Assembly (NCBI GenBank): GCA_943323935.2
Contig: CALPJR020000091.1
Span: forward strand, 1 to 5,060
DNA from: Bifidobacterium breve
GTDB lineage: Bacteria > Bacteroidota > Bacteroidia > Chitinophagales > Chitinophagaceae
Direction: 5' to 3'
Length of the DNA: 5,060 bases
A program made the position numbers and the translations under genes. Each line of letters opens with the position of its first letter. Position 1 is the stretch's first letter. Below, piece by piece: positions 1-5,060 of this stretch. The notes beneath the pieces were generated by a model, which saw only the letters and a list, made by a program, of their open reading frames with translations, searched no databases and had not been told where the DNA came from.

Positions 1-1420
1 CGATAAGGACAAGGCACTTGTACAGATGGTTGGTAGGATGGGGGTAGTGACTTTATTTTGCAACATCACTGCTGCTATCGGCTTCTTTGTATTTGCATTA
101 ACCAAGAGTCCTTTGTTGAAAGAATTTGGTTGGGTATCTGGATTGAACATTATGATTTTATTTTTCATTAGTTTATTTTTTATCCCTCCAGTGCTATCTT
201 ATTTACCTGCACCAAAAGCAAAACATGTTCGTTACCTAGACAATCCATATTTAGAAAAAATATTGATCAAAATAGAACGTTGGGCATTTAGCCATACCAA
301 GTGGGTCTTTGGAATTACTATCCTTGCGGTACTTATTTCATTAGTTGGTGTTTTGCAAATCAAAAAAGAAGCATTTATTGTAGACGATTTACCTAAGCAG
401 GATAAATTATATACTGACTTAAAATGGTTTGAACATCATGCTGGTGGGGTGATGCCTTTAGAGATATTAGTAGACACCAAAAAACCAAATGGTTTAATCA
501 GATCTATCAAGCCTTTAGAAGCTATCGAGGAATTCAATACTTTTTTATTGGAACAACCAGAATTGGGTAAGCCATTGGGTTTATTAGAAGGCATTAAATT
601 TGCAAAGCAAGCATTTTATGATGGAGATAGCTTATCCTATGCAGTGCCAACAGGAACAGAAATGGCATTCATTGGACCTTATTTTGCAAGTGCAGCTCCA
701 AAAGAGGGTGTAAAACCAACTGGTAATAATCCAGTCCAACTATTGAATAAATTTATTGATTCTGCTAAACGCCAAACAAGAATCAGTGTCAACATGAAAG
801 ATATTGGAAGCGCTAAGCTTCCAGGATTATTACATAAGATAGACAGTACATCTACAGCTATTTTTGATACAGCTAAATATAATGTGGTGATTACAGGCAG
901 TAGTGTGACATTTTTAGAAGGGAGTAATTTTATTGTAAAGGGTTTAGGAGAATCTATTTTCTGGGCCTTTTTATTGATTGCAATTTGTATGATTTTCTTA
1001 TTTAGGTCTTTCCCTATTTTAATTTGTTCTTTAATACCCAATATTGTGCCCCTGTTTATTACAGCAGGTATCATGGGCTGGACTGGCATTTCTTTAAAGC
1101 CATCTACGGTATTGGTATTTAGCGTGGCATTGGGTATCGCGATTGATGTGACAATTCGTTTTTTAGTGAACTATAAGCAGGAATTACCGCATTTAAATTA
1201 TCAAGTGCATACCACATTGGTGCAGACAATCAAGCATACTGGCATTAGCATCATTTATACCTCTTTGGTATTGGTAGCTGGTTTTATCATTTTCTGTTTT
1301 AGTGATTTTGGAGGAACAAAAGCACTAGGGTGGTTGACTTCGATCACTTTGGTAGTAAGTACACTCACGAACTTAGTATTGCTGCCAGCATTAATTAAAT
1401 CCTTTATTAAGTCAAGGTAA
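1..1420 (+). CDS. RND-superfamily (MMPL/HAE3-like) membrane exporter, C-terminal part, 5' truncated by window edge
   Basis: The reading frame is open from base 2 (first codons DKDKALVQ) to the TAA at 1418-1420, giving 472 visible residues. The ATG at 26 is internal, so the true start lies left of the window. Numbering from base 2, hydrophobic segments lie near residues 14-33, 45-68, 101-120, 316-334, 337-360, 369-391, 414-434 and 442-465, with a large soluble loop at about 121-315. This matches TM5 to TM12 of the 12-helix RND fold, with the second periplasmic loop between TM7 and TM8; TM1-4 and loop 1 are missing. The segment VALGIAIDVTIRFLVNY (about 374-390) corresponds to the conserved TM10 motif of this family, and its Asp (codon 1145-1147) is the expected proton-relay residue. 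Family knowledge suggests a proton-driven inner-membrane exporter of lipids or other hydrophobic compounds. The substrate cannot be read from the sequence, and no adaptor or outer-membrane channel gene is visible. The family call is firm; the specific role is unknown. Confidence 0.88.
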   Translation, partial: DKDKALVQMVGRMGVVTLFCNITAAIGFFVFALTKSPLLKEFGWVSGLNIMILFFISLFFIPPVLSYLPAPKAKHVRYLDNPYLEKILIKIERWAFSHTKWVFGITILAVLISLVGVLQIKKEAFIVDDLPKQDKLYTDLKWFEHHAGGVMPLEILVDTKKPNGLIRSIKPLEAIEEFNTFLLEQPELGKPLGLLEGIKFAKQAFYDGDSLSYAVPTGTEMAFIGPYFASAAPKEGVKPTGNNPVQLLNKFIDSAKRQTRISVNMKDIGSAKLPGLLHKIDSTSTAIFDTAKYNVVITGSSVTFLEGSNFIVKGLGESIFWAFLLIAICMIFLFRSFPILICSLIPNIVPLFITAGIMGWTGISLKPSTVLVFSVALGIAIDVTIRFLVNYKQELPHLNYQVHTTLVQTIKHTGISIIYTSLVLVAGFIIFCFSDFGGTKALGWLTSITLVVSTLTNLVLLPALIKSFIKSR

Positions 1421-1445
1421 ATTTATTATAAGATAGGTATGACCC

Positions 1446-1479
1446 AAAAAAAGCGCTTCAATTATGAAGCGCTTTTTTT
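1446..1479. terminator. Bidirectional intrinsic terminator between convergent genes
   Basis: A perfect 15-bp inverted repeat (1446-1460 pairing with 1465-1479) closes on a 4-base ATTA loop. Each arm has a GC-containing core (GCGCTTCA or its complement) flanked by seven A/T pairs. Transcripts from either strand therefore end in a stable hairpin followed by a seven-base U tract. It lies 25 bp after the exporter stop codon and 52 bp beyond the stop codon of the thioredoxin-like gene on the - strand. It is the expected shared terminator for the two converging units. Confidence 0.9.
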
Positions 1480-1531
1480 ATAGAATTAATTTGTAATGCA
1501 CTTAAACTGCATTTCAATTCATTTTGATGTG

Positions 1532-2668
1532 CTAAGGAAGTAATTGTTTTAATGTGTTTTGTAAAGCACTTCCTCTTAAGTCTGTTGCAATAATTTTTCC
1601 TGTTGGATCCAATAGCACATTAAATGGAATGCCCTGAATTTGATAAGTACTCACCACAGTACTTTCCCATTTTTTTAAATCACTAATTTGTATCCAATTT
1701 AATTTGTCTTGTTGAACTGCTTCTATCCAATCTTCTTTATCATCATCTAATGAAACCCCAAGTATAGTGAAATTTTTAAGCTTAAATTGCTCATAAGCAG
1801 CAACGACATTTGGATTTTCTCTTCTACAAGGGCCACACCAACTTGCCCAAAAGTCAACTAGTACATATTTACCCTTTAAGCTACTCAATGTGATGATTTT
1901 GCCTGTAGCATCTTGTAATGCAATTTCTGGCGCCATTGCACCAACTGTGATAGCACTTGCTGGACTTGCTGCCTGTACCTGCCCACTTAAAATGGTTACA
2001 AATTCAACTAAGGATTCGGCTTTTGTTTTTTCTGCAACGGCCTTAGCCATTGCAAGTACCTTATTAATTTCCATGGATCTTAAAGCCATGCCTAATGCAA
2101 AATAAATGAGCGCTGGGCTATTTGAACTGTTGATGGTATTTTCAACATGGTCATTGAGCGCTTTGATCTGTTTATCTTTCTGTTGTTGTAGATAAAAAAT
2201 AGTACTGTCTTTACCATTGCTTTGTTGCAAATTATCTAAAGCATAAAGCGTCGCAAATAAAGAAGAATCCTTAGACCTGTAGGATTTCATGTATTCAATC
2301 ATTGCGGCACTATGTGGAGACCCTTTTACTGTATAGCTTGCGAAATTCGTAGCATCTGCATTGATCTGTATTTGCTCCTCATCATTGATAAAGCTAATAT
2401 CTAATTCATCTCCACTACTTAGTCGGTAGATGCCTTCCTGTTTTGCAATGAATTCAAAATTGTATTTCCCATTGGCATCCAAAGTGATAGAGTCCAATGT
2501 AATGATTGGCTTTCCGCCATATGGAATTTCCTGTAACAAAAGTGGCTTATTTGCTGCATTTTTAATAGTTCCAGAAACGCTATAACGCGCGTCTTGGTTT
2601 TTGTCTTTACATCCAGGTAGTATGAAAAGTAAAACACTTAATAATACGATGCTTATTTTTTTTAGCAT
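1532..2668 (-). CDS. TlpA/ResA-like thioredoxin-fold lipoprotein with N-terminal DUF4369-like domain
   Basis: A complete 378-residue protein. Residues 1-20 form a lipoprotein signal ending in LPGC, with Cys20 as the predicted lipidated residue, so it should be anchored in the envelope facing the periplasm or cell surface. Residues about 29-115 are beta-rich (YSVSGTIKNAANKPLLLQE, then GKYNFEF) and resemble the DUF4369 domain common in Bacteroidota. Residues about 120-235 are mainly helical and lack a recognisable motif. Residues about 242-378 are an AhpC/TSA-Redoxin domain: APEIALQD, then LKGKYVLVDFWASWCGPCRR with the redox pair Cys278/Cys281, then GIPFNVLLD carrying the cis-proline Pro348. 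The family performs thiol-disulfide exchange in the envelope, for example reduction of cytochrome c maturation or other extracytoplasmic substrates; the partner here is unknown. The start is the ATG at 2668, chosen because it gives an intact signal peptide. It begins 12 bp after the gatB stop codon, with no Shine-Dalgarno sequence. The fold and redox role are firm; the exact function is open. Confidence 0.93.
   Translation of the reverse strand: MLKKISIVLLSVLLFILPGCKDKNQDARYSVSGTIKNAANKPLLLQEIPYGGKPIITLDSITLDANGKYNFEFIAKQEGIYRLSSGDELDISFINDEEQIQINADATNFASYTVKGSPHSAAMIEYMKSYRSKDSSLFATLYALDNLQQSNGKDSTIFYLQQQKDKQIKALNDHVENTINSSNSPALIYFALGMALRSMEINKVLAMAKAVAEKTKAESLVEFVTILSGQVQAASPASAITVGAMAPEIALQDATGKIITLSSLKGKYVLVDFWASWCGPCRRENPNVVAAYEQFKLKNFTILGVSLDDDKEDWIEAVQQDKLNWIQISDLKKWESTVVSTYQIQGIPFNVLLDPTGKIIATDLRGSALQNTLKQLLP
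2609..2668 (-). other. Lipoprotein signal peptide and lipobox of the thioredoxin-like protein
   Basis: The first 20 residues have the three classic parts: a basic start (MLKK), a hydrophobic core (ISIVLLSVLLFI) and the lipobox LPGC. The Cys codon is at 2609-2611. Signal peptidase II would cleave before Cys20. The mature end reads CKDKNQD, with Lys at +2 and a single Asp at +3. This is only weakly like the acidic surface-export signals described in some Bacteroidota, so periplasmic versus surface location is undecided. Confidence 0.85.
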
Positions 2669-2680
2669 AAAATAAATTTT
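2669..2680 (-). promoter_or_regulatory. A/T-only translation start region between gatB and the thioredoxin-like gene
   Basis: The 12-base spacer between the gatB stop codon (TAG, 2681-2683) and the next ATG reads AAAATTTATTTT on the - strand and contains no G or C, so no Shine-Dalgarno pairing is possible within it. A/T-rich, SD-free leaders are usual in Bacteroidota. The short gap supports translation from a shared mRNA with gatB. Confidence 0.55.
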
Positions 2681-4126
2681 CTATTTTGACAATATTGCTT
2701 CTAAAATTTTTGTTGTTTTTTGTGGATCTGATTGTCCTTTACTTATTTTTTTCACTTCTCCAACAAATACCCCCATGAGTCCTTTCTTCCCTTTTTTATA
2801 GGCATCCACTTTGTCGGGATGATTGTTTAGTACTTCTTGTATCCATGCAGTCAGTGCGCCTTCGTTACTATTTTGCAACAATGCATTTGCGCTAGCAAAG
2901 TCCATTGGTGATTCCCCATCTATTAAAACCGCAGGTAATACTTTTTCTGTTGCAACAGAAAAACTTAATAATTGTTGATCTACCATTTCTAATAATTCAG
3001 AAAGCTTTGGCAGTAAAGGCATCAAATCGCTATATGTTTTATGTTCTGTATTCAAATAAGCACGAATGGGGCCAATGATAAAATTAGCAGCGGCTTTATA
3101 CAAGGTAGTATGCTTGCTCCATAATAAGTAAAAATCAGCCTCCTGTTTATTGTCACAAAGTTGGTCTATATCATACGCGTTTAGGCCAAATTGAACAGCC
3201 CATTCTTTTTTCAATGTATTTGGCAAGGCAGGTAAACTAGATTGGATGGATTGTAAATAAGCATCTGTTATTTGAAGCGGAGCAAGGTCAGGATCGGGAA
3301 AATATCGATAGTCATTGGCATCCTCCTTGTCTCTAATGGCAAATGTGGTATCATTACTTGCATCAAAACTTCTTGTTTGTTGAATGATGGGTGTTCCATT
3401 TTCGATAAGTGCAATCAAACGATCCACCTCAAATTCTATTGCTTTTTTAATATTGCGAATAGAATTTAAATTCTTTACTTCTACTCGAGTACCTAATGTA
3501 TTGTCGCCATTTAATCGAACAGAAATATTCGCGTCACATCTTAAACTTCCTTCTTCCATATTGCCATCGCAAATACCAAGCCATCTAACTAGCTTACGCA
3601 CTTCAGTGACATATAAAAAAGCATCTTCGGCACTATGTATACAAGGCTCCGTCACAATTTCAATTAATGCTGTACCTGCTCTATTTAAATCTATCAATGT
3701 ATCTGTAGGAGAGAGATCATGTATGCTTTTTCCAGCATCTTCCTCCAAGTGAATTCTGTTCAATTGAATTTGCTTTGCACCTTCCTTTGTTTGAATGGTA
3801 ACTTGACCACCTCCACAAATAGGGGTGGTATGTTGCGAGATTTGATAACCTTTAGGTAAGTCTGCGTAGAAATAATTTTTTCTTGCAAAATAATTTTCTT
3901 TTGCAATGGTTGAGCCGCAAGCCAATCCCATTTTAATTGCAAATTCAACCGCTTTAATATTTGTTTTTGGCAAAGTCCCAGGATGTCCTAATGTAATTGG
4001 GCTTATATGTGTATTTGGGTCTGCTCCAAAACTAGTTGCATCACCACAGAAAAGTTTGCTATTAGTAGCTAATTGTGCATGAATTTCTAATCCAATCACT
4101 GCTTGATATTGCATCTTATTTGGCAT
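2681..4126 (-). CDS. gatB: Aspartyl/glutamyl-tRNA(Asn/Gln) amidotransferase subunit B (GatB)
   Basis: A complete 481-residue protein, the usual GatB length. GatB is the tRNA-binding and kinase subunit of GatCAB. It phosphorylates the mischarged Glu on tRNA(Gln) or Asp on tRNA(Asn), and ammonia from GatA then amidates it. Signature blocks appear in order: VIGLEIHAQL (10-19), LFCGDATSFG with PGTLPKTN (25-56), RKNYFYADLPKGYQISQ (82-98), HLEEDAGKS (126-134), DLNRAGTALIEIVTEP (146-161), GNMEEGSLRCDANISVR (188-204), EVKNLNSIRNIKKAIEFE (216-233) and DYRYFPDPDLAPL (272-284). From about 330 to the end comes the helical cradle and YqeY-like tail (GLMGVFVGEVKK near 449-460), which grips the tRNA. All blocks are intact. 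The ATG at 4126 sits 4 bp after the alaS stop codon. A second in-frame ATG at 4114 (Met5) is also possible, and neither start has a well-spaced ribosome binding site. gatA and gatC are not in the window. Whether it serves Gln, Asn or both depends on which GlnRS and AsnRS genes the genome has. Confidence 0.98.
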   Translation of the reverse strand: MPNKMQYQAVIGLEIHAQLATNSKLFCGDATSFGADPNTHISPITLGHPGTLPKTNIKAVEFAIKMGLACGSTIAKENYFARKNYFYADLPKGYQISQHTTPICGGGQVTIQTKEGAKQIQLNRIHLEEDAGKSIHDLSPTDTLIDLNRAGTALIEIVTEPCIHSAEDAFLYVTEVRKLVRWLGICDGNMEEGSLRCDANISVRLNGDNTLGTRVEVKNLNSIRNIKKAIEFEVDRLIALIENGTPIIQQTRSFDASNDTTFAIRDKEDANDYRYFPDPDLAPLQITDAYLQSIQSSLPALPNTLKKEWAVQFGLNAYDIDQLCDNKQEADFYLLWSKHTTLYKAAANFIIGPIRAYLNTEHKTYSDLMPLLPKLSELLEMVDQQLLSFSVATEKVLPAVLIDGESPMDFASANALLQNSNEGALTAWIQEVLNNHPDKVDAYKKGKKGLMGVFVGEVKKISKGQSDPQKTTKILEAILSK

Positions 4127-4130
4127 AGCC

Positions 4131-5060
4131 TTAAAGAAGTGATTTGATTGTAGACAATACTAGCTCTAATTGACTTCCATCCTGTCCACCAGCTGCAGCC
4201 AAAGTTTTTTGACCTCCACCACCACCTTTAATCAAACCAGCAATATGGGTTTTGATCAATTGTGGCGCCTCCCAATTTTTAGCAGCAACCAATGCCTCAC
4301 TCATAGATATGGCTGCAAAAGCTTTTTCGCCTTCTGTTCCAACTAGTAAAACCATCACCTCGCCAGTTTTTGTTTGAGTCAATAATTGAGCTGCTTTTTT
4401 ATATTGGTCCATCTGACTTAATTGTACTCTAAGTCCAAGGTAATTTACACCTCCAATGATTTCAAAATTATTTTGTTGTGCTTCTACCAATTCGTTCACA
4501 AGGATGGCTTCTCTACTTTCTAATGCTTTCTTGAGTTCCTTTTGTTGATTTTGCAACTCAATTATATAAATTGATAGCTGCTCCACCGAATATGCACTAG
4601 TATCTATGCTTGTTTGTTTTTGATTTAAGCTTGCTGCAATCACATCATTTGCTTCTTCTAGTTGAGCAACTTGTTTTTTTAATTTATCTTTTGCTTCTGC
4701 TTGAAATGCTTCTGCTGCATGTCCTACCACGGCTTCGATTCTTCTTACACCTGCTGCTACAGAGGATTCTGCTTTAATTATAAAATGACCTATTTCGCCG
4801 GTGGTGCCCACATGGGTTCCGCCGCATAATTCAATGGAGTAATTTGGATCCATCACCACAACACGAACCCTGTCACCATATTTTTCACCAAATAAAGCCA
4901 TTGCACCAAGGGCAATCGCTTCATCTTTAGTCATTTCTTTAATGACTACAGGTATATTTTCTTTGACTTTTTCATTCACCAATTTTGTTACTGCATCAAT
5001 TTCCTCATTGGTCATCTTTGCAAAATGAGAAAAGTCAAAACGCAATTGTTCCGCATGGAC
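4131..5060 (-). CDS. alaS: Alanyl-tRNA synthetase (AlaRS), C-terminal part, 5' truncated by window edge
   Basis: The frame is open from the window edge at 5060 (VHAEQLRFDFSHF...) to the TAA at 4131-4133, giving 309 visible residues. A TTG at 5045 is an internal Leu codon, not a start. The visible part begins inside the editing domain. LRFDFSHF and the zinc-binding pair of CGGTH (residues 79-83, bases 4812-4826) are conserved in AlaRS; the matching HxxxH half lies upstream and is not visible. The domain hydrolyses Ser- or Gly-tRNA(Ala) formed by mistake. AGVRRIEAVVG (about 103-113) closes it. A charged helical stretch at about 120-190 (EAKDKLKKQVAQLEEAND, later ELQNQQKELKKALESRE) is a probable coiled coil. 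The C-Ala/DHHA1 domain follows to the end, with the glycine-rich KGGGGGQKTLAAAGGQ at about 278-293. About 230 residues follow the CGGTH Cys, slightly more than in E. coli AlaRS, so the C-terminus looks complete. The catalytic aminoacylation core is outside the window. Confidence 0.97.
   Translation of the reverse strand, partial: VHAEQLRFDFSHFAKMTNEEIDAVTKLVNEKVKENIPVVIKEMTKDEAIALGAMALFGEKYGDRVRVVVMDPNYSIELCGGTHVGTTGEIGHFIIKAESSVAAGVRRIEAVVGHAAEAFQAEAKDKLKKQVAQLEEANDVIAASLNQKQTSIDTSAYSVEQLSIYIIELQNQQKELKKALESREAILVNELVEAQQNNFEIIGGVNYLGLRVQLSQMDQYKKAAQLLTQTKTGEVMVLLVGTEGEKAFAAISMSEALVAAKNWEAPQLIKTHIAGLIKGGGGGQKTLAAAGGQDGSQLELVLSTIKSLL

Larger units (their letters stand above)
1532..5060 (-). 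other. Probable operon: alaS - gatB - thioredoxin-like lipoprotein gene
   Basis: Three genes lie in the same direction with gaps of 4 bp (4127-4130) and 12 bp (2669-2680). No hairpin or room for a promoter lies between them, and a strong terminator follows the last gene. This is an inference from spacing. Internal promoters inside the coding sequence cannot be excluded, and the operon may continue upstream beyond 5060. Confidence 0.75.

Noticed and set aside
26..28. ATG at 26 as the true start of the exporter gene
   Set aside because: The frame stays open to the left edge (DKDKALVQ) and the protein begins just before TM5 of a 12-helix family, so the start must lie outside the window.
679..1089. 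136-codon open frame on the - strand inside the exporter gene
   Set aside because: It lies antisense to clearly conserved RND coding sequence and has no recognisable domain or leader.
1495..1513. Small inverted repeat AATGCA/TGCATT with a 7-base loop downstream of the thioredoxin-like gene
   Set aside because: Only 6 bp of mostly A/T pairs with no adjacent U tract; too weak to call beside the much stronger hairpin at 1446-1479.
3384..3752. 122-codon open frame on the + strand inside gatB
   Set aside because: It is antisense to the most conserved GatB blocks; its composition is what a reverse-frame shadow gives. The shorter frames at 1890-2105, 2419-2637, 3272-3469 and 3760-3948 were dropped for the same reason.
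4197..4244. Glycine-rich run near the AlaRS C-terminus as a possible low-complexity insertion
   Set aside because: A glycine-rich KGGG...AGG motif is normal in the C-Ala/DHHA1 domain of AlaRS; the five-glycine form is a minor variant.
5043..5045. TTG at 5045 as the start of the alaS-derived frame
   Set aside because: The frame is open to 5060 and the residues before it (VHAEQ) continue the conserved AlaRS editing domain; it is an internal Leu codon.
1..5060. Search for a novel system, mobile element, CRISPR array, tRNA or structured RNA
   Set aside because: Coding sequence fills nearly the whole window with conserved families, the only intergenic gap over 20 bp is 1421-1531, and I saw no tandem repeats, terminal inverted repeats or tRNA-like folds.

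Overview
The window is a stretch of ordinary chromosome from a low-GC Gram-negative bacterium, most likely a member of the Bacteroidota (possibly near Chitinophagaceae; this is inference). The reasons are a lipoprotein that couples an N-terminal DUF4369-like beta domain to a TlpA/ResA-type thioredoxin domain, A/T-only sequence in place of a Shine-Dalgarno site before that gene, and AT-rich coding sequence throughout.

Layout. Positions 1-1420 (+ strand) hold the C-terminal part of an RND-superfamily (MMPL/HAE3-like) membrane exporter whose N-terminal half lies left of the window. Positions 1421-1531 are the convergent intergenic gap, dominated by a perfect 15-bp A/T-flanked hairpin that should terminate transcription from both sides. 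From 5060 down to 1532 everything is on the - strand in one tight gene cluster: alaS (C-terminal 309 residues only, 5' end beyond the right edge), gatB (complete, 4-bp gap after alaS), and a thioredoxin-fold lipoprotein (complete, 12-bp gap after gatB). No promoter for any of these genes lies inside the window, because both transcription units start outside it.

How the genes fit together. AlaRS and GatB both supply correctly charged tRNAs: AlaRS charges and proofreads Ala-tRNA, and GatB amidates Glu-tRNA(Gln) and/or Asp-tRNA(Asn). They are plausibly co-transcribed as housekeeping genes. The third gene is an envelope thiol-disulfide protein with no evident mechanistic link to translation; it may simply share the transcript. 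The convergent exporter is a separate unit.

There are no tRNA or rRNA genes, insertion sequences, CRISPR arrays, phage genes or disrupted genes. I found no sign of an undescribed system; the findings listed are modest.
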